Shown here: one piece after another, positions 6,845 through 15,718 of the stretch
Numbering within the stretch: position 1 is the stretch's first letter
How the letters are laid out: every line of letters begins with the position of its first letter
Source: SB11 sp943370295
GTDB lineage: Bacteria; Bacteroidota; Bacteroidia; UBA8524
Direction: 5' to 3'
DNA length: 64,000 nucleotides
NCBI GenBank assembly: GCA_943370295.1
Contig: CALRQL020000017.1
Span: forward strand, 10,276-74,275
Notes under the pieces: model-generated
The model's database searches: none
Told to the model about the DNA's origin: nothing
What the model saw: only the letters and a program-made list of their open reading frames with translations
Made by a program: the position numbers and the translations under genes

Positions 6845-9800
6845 TTAATAACCTCCGTATATGCTTTTTCCGCCGCCGTAATACTGATTTTTCAAGTGTT
6901 CGTACACAAGGTTTGTTTTTTGGTCGATGTCGGTTTCGGCATAGGTGGGGTAGGGTAAAACCTTGAACAAATTATCGTTAACAAATTTGTATACTGCTGC
7001 GCTTGTTTCTGTTTTCTCCCACCACAAGTCAACATTTAATTTGTCTTTCTTTAGCTCTTCTAATAGCAATACGGATATGTTTTTTACTTCTTCTTTTTCT
7101 TTATTGGTGAGGGTTTTCCCTTGACGCAAGATGTCGAAAATGGCTTTTTGTTCCTCGTTTAGTCCTTCGCGTTTGGCCTCGGCCTCCTCTTCAGAATAAT
7201 TATTGATAAGTTCTATTAATCTTCGGAATGTTTCTTTAATTATATTCTCGTCTTTGCCACGGTTATAATCATCTATAATTTCCTGATAACGACTTAAATA
7301 ATCAACCATCATCGGGTTGCGCTCTACCATGCGTTTAAGTTGCTGCTCTACTTTGTCTTTTAACGACTGAACAACCGTGTTTTTATTTTTTGCTTTAATA
7401 AAATATTTCTCTAATACCTCAAAGTTTAAGCCGCTTAGGTCGACAGTGGTGTGGTATTTGGCCTCAGGCTCGTGGACCATGTTTACCACTGATTTATCAA
7501 CTACCTGCTGTATTTTCAGCATGATTTCGGTTACATCCGCACCCTCCACATTGTCTTCAATGGCAGTGTAAATGGCATCTATGGCATTTTTACGCGGGGC
7601 ATACTCGTTTAATTCTTTATGGGGTTGCAGTGCTTTGTATTTTTTAAAAACCTCTCTTGCTAATACTTGGAATTTACGTTTGGTTTCATCGTTGGTATAT
7701 ACTGCATTGATGCCTTTTTCTATCGCCGCCAGTTTCTCTAAACCTGTTGTGTTAATCAATTCATTCAGGTCAAAGTTTACTTCTTCTTTCAAGAACGTTT
7801 CGGTGGCGGTTAAGGCTTCTTCTAATAACGCTATCAGTTCTTCGTTCGGCTTCACAGGAGCTTCCGGTTTTTCATCCCCTTTTGCTGCATTTGTTCCGCC
7901 TGTACCGTATATGGCCAGTGCATCCAGCAGGGCGTTATAGGTTTCGATATAATCTACAATCAAGCCGTTGTTTTTGCCCTCGTGTATCCTGTTGGCACGG
8001 GCAATGGCCTGCATCAGTGTGTGTGATTTTAAGGGCTTATCAATGTACATGGTGGATAATGAGGGTACATCAAACCCTGTAATCCACATGGCGCATACAA
8101 TTACCAAACGGAACGGGTCAGCCTCTTCTTTGAACCTCGTTTCTAAATCCTGCGTGTTCATTTTTTCGCGGTGAGGTTCAATATCCAAGTCCCATTTTTG
8201 AAATTTCTGTATTTCGTTCTGTTCAGAACTAACCACCACGCAAATTTCTGTTTCCTTCACCCATTGCAGTTCGCGGCCTTTTTCTAACAATTCCTGATCG
8301 CCGTATTTGCCCCGTGCCATATCTTTTTCCATTTCCTGCACGGTGGCCTGCCAGTGTTGCGTAATAAGGTCGTACATACGCACTGCGGTGAGCTTATCCA
8401 AGGCTATAAACATGGCTTTGCCTTTGTAGCCGCGGTTGCAAAAATGCCATACTACGTCTTTGGCTATGGCGTCTAATCTGGGTTTTGCGGTTAGTATGGG
8501 GTATTCTCTGGCAATAAGTTGTTCTACCCTGCTGCGTTGGTCGCTATCCAAGTCATCGGTTTCGGCATCCAATACGGCACGTATTTCAGCATTGATGTCG
8601 GGGTTGTTTAATCCCAAATACTCGCCTCTGTTTTCGTAATACAGGGGCACGGTTGCGCCATCTTCTACGCTGCGCTTGAAATCGTATTTTGAGATATAAT
8701 CACCAAAAATCCGTTTGGTTATTTCATCGTCTTTAAAAAGGGGTGTACCCGTGAAACCGATAAACGAAGCTCCGGGTAGGGCATTGCGCAGGTTCATGGC
8801 CAGTTGGCCGCCTTGGGTACGGTGCGCCTCATCGGATATTACTATTATGTTTTTTCGCTCGGTGATTACTTCGCTAAAGTTGAATTTGTGAATAAGGGTA
8901 AATAAATAGCGGTGTTCTGAACGGAGCAACTCTTGCAGGTGTTTGCCACTATTGGCTTTGGGCGAATCTTTTGAACCCGCTTTGACTTTTGGCACTGCCC
9001 CCGCTCCGCTGAATGTTCCGTATATTTGAGAATCTAATTCATCGCGGTCGGTTACTACTAAAAAGGTATAGCTGCCCGTAAATTTCCGGTGGATTTTTTG
9101 GCAAAAGAACACCATTGAGTAGCTTTTTCCGCTTCCCTGTGTGTGCCAAAACACGCCTAATTTTTGAAGTTCTTCAAAGGGTATTTGCCCGTTTTTATAC
9201 TGCTCTTGTTTTTGCTGTATGTTGGTTATGGCTTTGTTTACGCCTATAAACTGGTGGTTACGGGCAATGAGTTTTATAATTTTGCCGAGCGAGGTATCAA
9301 ACAGTATAAAGTTTTCAAATAAATCTATAAAGCGTTCTTTTTTGCAAACGCCAATAATAATACGGTCGAGGGCTACTTTGCCGTTGTCGTCTTCTGTGAT
9401 GCGTTTCCACTCGTGAAAGTGTTGGTATTTGCCTGTAATGCTACCTAAGCGGCTTTCTATGCCGTTACTCAGTACCACAAATGCGTTGTAATAAAACAGT
9501 TGGGGTATTACGTCTTTATAATCGGTAAAGTTATCGTTGTAGGCGTTTTCAAGTTTGCGGTGCGCTGCTTTCAGCTCAATAAATAATAAAGGGATGCCGT
9601 TTACAAAGCCTATGATATCAGGCCTGCGCTCGCGGTTGCTTTTGCCTTGTATCCATAGTTGGCTAACGGCGATAAAGTGGTTATTTATAGGGTTGCTAAA
9701 ATCAAATACTTGCAGGGTTTTGTTTTTTATGTGTTCGCCTTTTTCGTTGATATAATCTACGGCTATACCTTCGCGCATCATTTGGTATTTTTCGTAGTTT

Positions 9801-10075
9801 ATTTCGGGCAAACTTTTGCTGCTGCTTGCTTCGGTAAATTTTGCGTAGGCTTCGTGGTAGGCTTTGGCGGGTAAGCCGGGGTTTAGGGCTTGCAGCGCAG
9901 CCATAAAGTGTTTTTTTAGGATGACTTCTTTTTTAGTAGCCCTGCCCAAAGTTCCGTTATCGCCAAAGGTTTCGGTGTTGAAGGCCACCGTGGTTTGCCA
10001 CTGCAAATTGTTTTGAAACAAGCCGATGGCGGTTTGCTCTATTAGGTTGTCTTCTGAGTATTCGTAGCTGCCCAT
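6845..10075 (-). CDS. hsdR: type I restriction enzyme, HsdR (endonuclease/translocase subunit)
   Basis: About 1,076 residues from the ATG at 10075, preferred over an upstream TTG and adjacent to the hsdS stop. The N-terminal nuclease domain shows the PD-(D/E)xK core RRPDIIGF...LLFIELKAAH. The SF2 translocase motor follows: Walker A in HTQGSGKSYS, DEAH box in VISDEAHRTQGG, motif III GFTGTP, and the later TGFDVP and QAIARANR helicase motifs. A C-terminal helical domain should dock on HsdM/HsdS. The length is normal and the frame is intact. It is the last gene of hsdM-hsdS-hsdR on the minus strand, cutting unmodified DNA recognised by the HsdS at 10077-11261. Confidence 0.95.
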   Translation of the reverse strand: MGSYEYSEDNLIEQTAIGLFQNNLQWQTTVAFNTETFGDNGTLGRATKKEVILKKHFMAALQALNPGLPAKAYHEAYAKFTEASSSKSLPEINYEKYQMMREGIAVDYINEKGEHIKNKTLQVFDFSNPINNHFIAVSQLWIQGKSNRERRPDIIGFVNGIPLLFIELKAAHRKLENAYNDNFTDYKDVIPQLFYYNAFVVLSNGIESRLGSITGKYQHFHEWKRITEDDNGKVALDRIIIGVCKKERFIDLFENFILFDTSLGKIIKLIARNHQFIGVNKAITNIQQKQEQYKNGQIPFEELQKLGVFWHTQGSGKSYSMVFFCQKIHRKFTGSYTFLVVTDRDELDSQIYGTFSGAGAVPKVKAGSKDSPKANSGKHLQELLRSEHRYLFTLIHKFNFSEVITERKNIIVISDEAHRTQGGQLAMNLRNALPGASFIGFTGTPLFKDDEITKRIFGDYISKYDFKRSVEDGATVPLYYENRGEYLGLNNPDINAEIRAVLDAETDDLDSDQRSRVEQLIAREYPILTAKPRLDAIAKDVVWHFCNRGYKGKAMFIALDKLTAVRMYDLITQHWQATVQEMEKDMARGKYGDQELLEKGRELQWVKETEICVVVSSEQNEIQKFQKWDLDIEPHREKMNTQDLETRFKEEADPFRLVIVCAMWITGFDVPSLSTMYIDKPLKSHTLMQAIARANRIHEGKNNGLIVDYIETYNALLDALAIYGTGGTNAAKGDEKPEAPVKPNEELIALLEEALTATETFLKEEVNFDLNELINTTGLEKLAAIEKGINAVYTNDETKRKFQVLAREVFKKYKALQPHKELNEYAPRKNAIDAIYTAIEDNVEGADVTEIMLKIQQVVDKSVVNMVHEPEAKYHTTVDLSGLNFEVLEKYFIKAKNKNTVVQSLKDKVEQQLKRMVERNPMMVDYLSRYQEIIDDYNRGKDENIIKETFRRLIELINNYSEEEAEAKREGLNEEQKAIFDILRQGKTLTNKEKEEVKNISVLLLEELKKDKLNVDLWWEKTETSAAVYKFVNDNLFKVLPYPTYAETDIDQKTNLVYEHLKNQYYGGGKSIYGGY

Positions 10076-10076
10076 A

Positions 10077-11261
10077 TTACACTGCAATTTGCCCGCTTAG
10101 TAGGCGGGGTAATAAAATATCCCGTGCTTCACGGAGTTTGGTGTTTTGTTTTAAGATATTCTCAATCAAATTGAAGATGATTTCAAATTCATTTTCAAAC
10201 TCCATTAAAACTTTTTCGTCTATTGGAATTTTTATTTTCATCTGCCTGAATTTGCCTTTAGAAATTTCTAAGAATGTTGAACCATTAGCATTTCCTATAA
10301 TCTCTTCCTTTCTATTTTTCAAATCAAATAATAAATAGGCTCTGTGATTTTCATTGAATGGAATAATATTAATAAAGCCTTGATTTGTAGAAGCAGGCTT
10401 GTTTATTAAACCAAAATAACCAATACTAGCACGGCTTGTCATTAAAATAGTTTTTGGAGGGAGTAACTTGGCAGAACTCTTTTGAAGCCCTAATTCAGTG
10501 ATCTTTTTTTCACTGTCCAAAAGAACAATTGATTGGTGTTTAGTTAAGTCTGTTGGAGAAAACCAAATTACTTCACCATCATTCCAAAAGTTTGGGGTTC
10601 CTGTTGCAGGAGTTCCACCTCCTAATGTTTCACAAACCTCTTCAATAAAAAATTCATCCATCTTTTCCTCCCTCACAATTTGCTTATACCTCAAAAACGC
10701 CTTCTCCTCCAACAGTTTTATTCGTTTCAGGTTGTTTTCTATCAAATCATCGTACGCCGATAAAATAGCAGCAATTTTGCGTTGGGTTGGGAGTGGAGGG
10801 AGAAAAATTTTTAAATCTTCTATAATCCCCTTTGTTAAAGCATTCCGTGTTGCTCCCGCTCCTTCTGCATACGAAAGCATTGTATTTTGCATATAAGGAG
10901 AAATGAGCATGTACATTAAAAACTTGGAATAAAGTTTCTCTTTATTCGCTCTAACAATAGCAACGTGTTGATTTACTCTCGCAGGAAGTAACTCAGAGGG
11001 CGCATAACAACAACGAGCAACAGAATCCCCTGTAATATTTAATAACACATCCCCCTCAGTTACTTCAACTGATTTCATTTTTTCGGCAATTACCTCATTA
11101 ATGAATGCTAAACCTTTATCAATGAATGCTCCATTGTAAATATTTTGGCTTCGGAATAACGCCACGCCATTCTCTTGATAAACACTTGCTCCACCTTTAG
11201 GAGTAACCCCACTACCAATTTTTGTGGTATAATCTTTCAAACAAACTATTTCCCACTTCAT
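10077..11261 (-). CDS. hsdS: type I restriction-modification specificity subunit HsdS
   Basis: 394 residues with the two-half architecture of HsdS. Target-recognition domain 1 spans about residues 1-170, with LPPLPTQRKIAAILSAYDDL marking the first conserved coiled-coil region, and domain 2 spans about 200-360, ending in a second helical segment (NTKLREARDILLPRLLSG). It sets the bipartite DNA sequence recognised by the complex. Its start overlaps the hsdM stop by four bases and its stop abuts the hsdR start, so all three are translationally coupled. The recognition sequence cannot be predicted from this alone. The TRDs are more AT-rich than the flanking hsd genes, as is common for exchangeable specificity modules. 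Confidence 0.93.
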   Translation of the reverse strand: MKWEIVCLKDYTTKIGSGVTPKGGASVYQENGVALFRSQNIYNGAFIDKGLAFINEVIAEKMKSVEVTEGDVLLNITGDSVARCCYAPSELLPARVNQHVAIVRANKEKLYSKFLMYMLISPYMQNTMLSYAEGAGATRNALTKGIIEDLKIFLPPLPTQRKIAAILSAYDDLIENNLKRIKLLEEKAFLRYKQIVREEKMDEFFIEEVCETLGGGTPATGTPNFWNDGEVIWFSPTDLTKHQSIVLLDSEKKITELGLQKSSAKLLPPKTILMTSRASIGYFGLINKPASTNQGFINIIPFNENHRAYLLFDLKNRKEEIIGNANGSTFLEISKGKFRQMKIKIPIDEKVLMEFENEFEIIFNLIENILKQNTKLREARDILLPRLLSGQIAV

Positions 11262-13330
11262 ATCGCCAACTCCTTATAATTTTCAGCAATGGTGTTTGCC
11301 AGTGCTGCGGCTTCTTCGTTCAGCCCATCCAGTTCTAGGTGTATTTCGGTCAAGCGGGCTTCGTAGTCAATATCTTCATCGGTAGTAGTATCTACCCCTA
11401 CGTATCTTCCGGGGCTCAGGCTCCAGTCTTTGGCTTCAATATCGCTTTGTGTAACTACTTTGCACAGCCCTTCTACATCGGTGTATTTCCCCTCAGGAAA
11501 ACGGCCGGTTAGCCAATGGGCTTGTTTCCAATAATATTCGGTTTCGTGCAGCAGTCCCGGTTCTTCATCATCGGGGTTGCCGCTTAGTTGCAGTTGCAAT
11601 TCTTTTAGTGTGTCCAACTGTTCTTTTATGCCCAGTTCTTTCCAGCTTTTGTTTTTTGCAAGCTGGTAGTCTTTGTTGGCAGTGGCAATGGCATCTGTAA
11701 ACTGTTTCAGCAGTTTGTCTTGCGGCTTGCGCAGTGCCTTGCATTGGTGGGCTATGTTTTCTAACGCGGTATGCGCTGCGGTGGCGTTCTGTCCATGGGC
11801 TATTAACTGCTTTTGCAGGTCTGCTACCTCTTGCATCCCGTCCAAATTCAACGCCTCTACCCATTTGGCCGCATCGGGTAGTTCTTTGGCTAAGCCGTTG
11901 GCAAAATCTACCACCACTTTGTAGGTAGCGGCAAATTGTTGGCTCAGCGTTTTTGTGGTTTCGGCAGCCTCTTTGGCCATTGTTGCGCTGCGGCGTAAAT
12001 ACCCGGCAACGGTTTGTTTAAATTTTTCGGTATTGCCGCGGTACAGGCCCACAATGCAAATTAGGTTTTGCAATTGCTCGGGGCTAAAATCGTTTACCTT
12101 GCTGGTTACTTTGCGGTAAATTTTGCGGGCATCCAGCATCAGTACTTTATCGCGTAGTTTTTCGTCGTGTTCTTTGTTACGGTCGTAAAACCACAAGGTA
12201 CAGGGCAATGAGCGGGTGTAAAAAAAGTTGTTGCCTATTGCCATCATCACATCCACCGCACCGGTTTTTACCAACTGCTCGCGTATGTCTTTTTCGCTGT
12301 GCCCTGCATCACTGGCCGATGAGGCCATCACAAACCCTGCTCTTCCCGTCGGCGACAGGTAATTATAGAAGTATTGTATCCACAGGTAGTTGGCGTTGTC
12401 GTTTTTGGGCAGGTACACTTTGCCGCCCAGCATCAGTCGCGGGTCTTTTTTAACCACCTCTTTGTTCTTATCCACCCCGTCCACATTAAAGGGAGGGTTT
12501 GCCAACACAAATTGGGCTTTTCCCACCAAATTGTGTTTGTCTTCGTAAAAGGTATTGCCTTCGTGTATCACCCCTTCCAACCCGTGAACGGCTAAGTTCA
12601 TTTTGGCCAGTTTGGTGTTCAGGTCAGCTTTTTCTTGTCCGTAAAAGGTTACTTTTTCAGCTGGTTTCAGCCCTTCGCTTTCTATAAAATACCCTGTTTG
12701 TACAAACATACCTGCGCTTCCGCAGGCGGGGTCAAATACAATTCCGTGGTCGGGTTCAATCACGTTCACAATGGTTTGCACCAAGCTCATGGGGGTAAAA
12801 AACTCCCCACCTTCTTGTGCGCCCGTCATTGCAAACTTATTAAGAAAATATTCGTAAATCTTCCCAAACAGATCGCCCTCGGCCTTTTGCAGCACTTCTT
12901 TATTAAAAATGCGCAGCAACTCCCTAAGAAGGTCTTTGCTAAATATGCTAAAGTTTTTGGGCAATACCCCGCGCAGGTTTTCGTGTTCGTCCTCAATCTG
13001 CTTCATGGCATTGTCGATGGCTTCGCCCAAATCAGCGCTTTCGGGCAAGTTTACCAAGTAATCAAACTGGGCTTGTTCGGGCAAATACATGGCATTCTTC
13101 TCCTCGAAATCTTTTGCCGTCAACGCCCTTCTACCACGTTGAGGATGCACGGGTAACGAAGCCTCAATGGTTTCTTTAACTTTTAAAAAACGGTTGTATG
13201 CGTGCCGAAGGAAAATTAGCCCCAATACGGGCATTGAATATTCTGATGCGGTAAGTTTACTATTGGCACGTAACTGGTCTGCAGCCCGCCACAATTCATT
13301 TTCCAGTTTACGCAATTGTTTTCCTTGCAT
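11258..13330 (-). CDS. hsdM: type I restriction-modification DNA methyltransferase HsdM
   Basis: 690 residues. An N-terminal helical HsdM_N domain (ENELWRAADQLRANSKLTAS) is followed by the N6-adenine methyltransferase domain, with EFFTP, SAM motif I in FDPACGSAGMFV and catalytic motif IV in LANPPFN. The roughly 200-residue C-terminal extension is helical and acidic, as in large HsdM proteins of this phylum. It protects host sites as part of M2S and completes the R2M2S restriction complex. It is the first gene of the operon, with a GGGAAAG sequence just upstream of its ATG. The intact set implies a functional system. Confidence 0.95.
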   Translation of the reverse strand: MQGKQLRKLENELWRAADQLRANSKLTASEYSMPVLGLIFLRHAYNRFLKVKETIEASLPVHPQRGRRALTAKDFEEKNAMYLPEQAQFDYLVNLPESADLGEAIDNAMKQIEDEHENLRGVLPKNFSIFSKDLLRELLRIFNKEVLQKAEGDLFGKIYEYFLNKFAMTGAQEGGEFFTPMSLVQTIVNVIEPDHGIVFDPACGSAGMFVQTGYFIESEGLKPAEKVTFYGQEKADLNTKLAKMNLAVHGLEGVIHEGNTFYEDKHNLVGKAQFVLANPPFNVDGVDKNKEVVKKDPRLMLGGKVYLPKNDNANYLWIQYFYNYLSPTGRAGFVMASSASDAGHSEKDIREQLVKTGAVDVMMAIGNNFFYTRSLPCTLWFYDRNKEHDEKLRDKVLMLDARKIYRKVTSKVNDFSPEQLQNLICIVGLYRGNTEKFKQTVAGYLRRSATMAKEAAETTKTLSQQFAATYKVVVDFANGLAKELPDAAKWVEALNLDGMQEVADLQKQLIAHGQNATAAHTALENIAHQCKALRKPQDKLLKQFTDAIATANKDYQLAKNKSWKELGIKEQLDTLKELQLQLSGNPDDEEPGLLHETEYYWKQAHWLTGRFPEGKYTDVEGLCKVVTQSDIEAKDWSLSPGRYVGVDTTTDEDIDYEARLTEIHLELDGLNEEAAALANTIAENYKELAI

Positions 13331-13572
13331 TGTCTTTCCCTTTGGTTGTAATCAATAATTCTGTTAAGTAGCACACCCATGCTTCCGTAATTAGATGGTG
13401 CATAGTGTGTACAAATTAGCCCATAAATATATTGATTTGAGTTAGAAATAGTTGAACAATGCTCCTAACTCTCTCTAAAACAGGGGCAAGAAATAACGGC
13501 TATTTATATGATTTTCATCAAGAGAGATAAGATATGTTTTGCTATTGATGCAAGAAGATGCAGACAAAACAA

Positions 13573-13604
13573 AAAAACCCTTCTCGGTTAAGAAAAGGGT
13601 TTTA
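13573..13604 (-). terminator. terminator of tRNA-Glu
   Basis: A 9-bp stem (13574-13582 with 13595-13603) around a 12-nt loop, with a run of A on the plus strand giving a T tract on the minus strand. It begins about 10 nt after the tRNA discriminator base. Confidence 0.7.
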
Positions 13605-13619
13605 GTTTTTGTAGCCCGT
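13573..13619 (-). repeat. tRNA-proximal copy of the candidate att repeat
   Basis: This comprises the tRNA-Glu 3' end (GTAGCCCGT on the plus strand), GTTTTAGTTTTT and the terminator hairpin. The same arrangement recurs at 6635-6681 with two substitutions in the 23-bp core. The hsdMSR operon is the only content between the copies. Confidence 0.5.
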
Positions 13620-13683
13620 ACGAGAATCGAACTCGTCTCTCATCCGTGAAAGGGATGCGTCCTAACCGATAGACTAACGGGCC
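13612..13683 (-). tRNA. tRNA-Glu (anticodon UUC)
   Basis: 72 nt. The acceptor stem GGCCCGT pairs with ACGGGCT, including a G1-U wobble. The anticodon loop CTTTCAC gives UUC, and the T arm contains GAGTTCGATTCTC. The discriminator base is A and CCA is not encoded. It has its own promoter and terminator and is a plausible integration target for the adjacent hsd block. Confidence 0.95.
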
Positions 13684-13702
13684 GTTTCGGTAAAAAGGAG
13701 TG

Positions 13703-13732
13703 CAAAGATAGCTTTTTACGAATACAATGCAA
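13703..13732 (-). promoter_or_regulatory. promoter of tRNA-Glu
   Basis: On the minus strand there is TTG (13732-13730), a 19-nt spacer and TATCTTTG (13710-13703), an exact TAnnTTTG box. The predicted start is about 13 nt before the mature tRNA 5' end. Confidence 0.7.
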
Positions 13733-13794
13733 CTGTTTTGGTTAAAATTTTTTGTTTGACGGTTTATGTAGCACAAAAACAACATGCACAGGGG

Positions 13795-13826
13795 TTTGTA
13801 TTTCAGTTACTTTAATCCTAATTTTG
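13795..13826 (+). promoter_or_regulatory. promoter of gap
   Basis: TTTG (13795-13798), a 20-nt spacer and TAATTTTG (13819-13826), an exact match to the Bacteroidota -33/-7 consensus. The transcript start is predicted near 13833, giving an 87-nt leader that contains a strong hairpin (13858-13893). Confidence 0.7.
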
Positions 13827-13919
13827 CGCCACCAAAAACGCCTTGTTGTTTTAAAGTGCTTGTTTGCCGGGCGCGGCGTTTGCCAAAGCAAGCCATCATA
13901 ACATAATTTTCTTCAGTAA

Positions 13920-14918
13920 ATGAAAGTAGGAATTAACGGCTTTGGCCGCATTGGTCGCCTTGTATTCAGGGCTGCCATCAACAACCCAAAAGTTGAAATT
14001 GTAGGCATTAACGACCTTATTGAGGTAGATTACATGGCCTATATGCTTAAGTACGACAGTACTCATGGCATTTTTAACGGTGATGTGAAGGTAGAAAACG
14101 GTATGTTGGTAGTAAATGGAAAAACTATCCGCGTAACTGCTGAGAAAGACCCTGCCAACCTTAAGTGGAATGAAATTGGTGCTGAGTATGTGGTTGAAAG
14201 TACCGGTTTGTTCCTAACTAAAGAAACTGCTGCCAAACACATTGAAGCCGGTGCTAAACGTGTTATCATGTCAGCTCCTGCTAAAGATGATACCCCTACT
14301 TTTGTAATGGGCGTAAACAACACCCAATACACTGCTGATATGAGCATCGTATCAAACGCATCATGTACTACTAACTGTTTGGCTCCTGTAGCTAAAGTAT
14401 TGCATGATAACTACGGTATTTTGGAAGGCTTGATGACTACTGTACACGCAGTAACTGCCACCCAAAAAACTGTTGACAGCCCTTCTGCTAAAGATTGGCG
14501 CGGTGGCCGTGGTGCATACCAAAACATTATCCCTTCATCTACCGGTGCTGCTAAAGCAGTAGGCTTGGTTATCCCTTCGCTTAAAGGTAAACTAACCGGT
14601 ATGTCGTTCCGTGTTCCTGTTCCTAACGTATCAGTAGTTGATTTAACCTGCCGTTTGGAAAAAGCAACTTCATACGAAGAAATTAAAGCAACTATGAAGC
14701 GTGCCAGCGAAAACGAATTGAAAGGTATTTTGGGTTACACTGAAGACGCAGTAGTATCTAGCGACTTTATGGGTGATTCTCGCACTTCAATTTTTGATGC
14801 TGACGCTGGTATTATGTTGAGCCCTAACTTTGTTAAGGTAGTATCGTGGTACGATAACGAGTGGGGTTATAGCAACAAACTTGTTGATTTGATGGTACAC
14901 ATGGATACTGTTAAGTAA
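13920..14918 (+). CDS. gap: glyceraldehyde-3-phosphate dehydrogenase, type I
   Basis: 332 residues, the normal length. The N-terminal NAD-binding Rossmann domain begins MKVGINGFGRIGRLVFRAA. The catalytic Cys is in SNASCTTNC (about residue 152) and the partner His is in TVHAVTATQ. The C-terminal WYDNEWGYSNK is the standard signature. It converts glyceraldehyde-3-phosphate to 1,3-bisphosphoglycerate in the cytoplasmic glycolysis/gluconeogenesis pathway. It is single-gene, with its own promoter and a strong terminator at 14944-14970. Codon use is biased toward a restricted set, as expected for a highly expressed gene. Confidence 0.98.
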   Translation: MKVGINGFGRIGRLVFRAAINNPKVEIVGINDLIEVDYMAYMLKYDSTHGIFNGDVKVENGMLVVNGKTIRVTAEKDPANLKWNEIGAEYVVESTGLFLTKETAAKHIEAGAKRVIMSAPAKDDTPTFVMGVNNTQYTADMSIVSNASCTTNCLAPVAKVLHDNYGILEGLMTTVHAVTATQKTVDSPSAKDWRGGRGAYQNIIPSSTGAAKAVGLVIPSLKGKLTGMSFRVPVPNVSVVDLTCRLEKATSYEEIKATMKRASENELKGILGYTEDAVVSSDFMGDSRTSIFDADAGIMLSPNFVKVVSWYDNEWGYSNKLVDLMVHMDTVK

Positions 14919-14943
14919 TCCGTTACCCCTTATAATTTTATTG

Positions 14944-14976
14944 AGAAGGCTGCCCTTGGGCGGCCTTCTTGCTTTT
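14944..14976 (+). terminator. intrinsic terminator of gap
   Basis: An 11-bp stem, AGAAGGCTGCC with GGCGGCCTTCT (one T-G pair), around a CTTG loop, followed by T-rich sequence. It lies between gap and the convergent CHAP gene. Confidence 0.85.
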
Positions 14977-15592
14977 ATTCTTCTTGCAATCGTAACCAGC
15001 CCAGTAAATCATCGCGGTCTATCGTCCACTTGCCGTCTTTCTTCTCCACCGTATAGGTTTCGCGCGAGGGGGCTGTAGGACCCGGATTTTGCTGTATTAA
15101 CTCTATCTCTTTGTCACTTACTTTTGAAACAATGGCAACGTGCCCGTACGGGTTAAAGTCATGCGAGTTAAACACCAGTAAATCGTTTTTTTTAGGTGCT
15201 GCCTTACTGCCATTTTTATATTGAATGAGGTTGCGTTTTTTGTTTAACGTTCCGTCAGCAAGTGTAGTATCAAAAAAGTCCTTTGCGTGGCCGTATGAGT
15301 CGGGCATTTTATGGTTCAAATAATCGTAATAATACCGTTTCACAAACTCTACACATTGCCAGCGCAGCCCGTAGTTATATCCGTCAGTAGCCAAATGCCG
15401 TTTACCTGTATTGGCCACCGCCCCGTTGTAATATACCGGCACCCCGTTAAGGCTGTCAACCACATCCCCTACTTCGTGTTCGGTGAGCATTTTGCCCGCC
15501 AAGGTTTGCGCCGTGGGGCTTTTGCATAGCAGCACTGCTCCAAAAGAAACCGTAAATAGTGCAATGAGTAATATACCCGTTAGTTTTTTCAT
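14975..15592 (-). CDS. exported CHAP-domain cell-wall amidase/endopeptidase
   Basis: 205 residues. The N-terminus MKKLTGILLIALFTVSFGAVLL is a signal sequence; a Cys at 23 (LLCKS) is a poor lipobox. The CHAP (NlpC/P60-like) domain covers about 55-200, with catalytic Cys80 in LRWQCVEFVKRYY and His in PYGHVAIVS, followed by a polar residue in the IQQNPG strand. Such proteins cleave peptidoglycan peptides or amide bonds in the periplasm. It is convergent with gap and monocistronic. The precise bond cleaved is not determined. Confidence 0.85.
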   Translation of the reverse strand: MKKLTGILLIALFTVSFGAVLLCKSPTAQTLAGKMLTEHEVGDVVDSLNGVPVYYNGAVANTGKRHLATDGYNYGLRWQCVEFVKRYYYDYLNHKMPDSYGHAKDFFDTTLADGTLNKKRNLIQYKNGSKAAPKKNDLLVFNSHDFNPYGHVAIVSKVSDKEIELIQQNPGPTAPSRETYTVEKKDGKWTIDRDDLLGWLRLQEE

Positions 15593-15718
15593 GCGTAAAA
15601 TAAACGCTGGTGTAGCAGGTTTTTATTGTTATGCCATCACAAAATGCCGCATTTTTGGATAGATACTATCGCGTAGCCGACCGATATTGTTAATTTTACG
15701 TTTTTTGCACTTTCATTT

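Noticed and set aside
11673..13156. Several plus-strand frames within hsdM
   Set aside because: Opposite-strand shadows of an intact methyltransferase gene with clear motifs.
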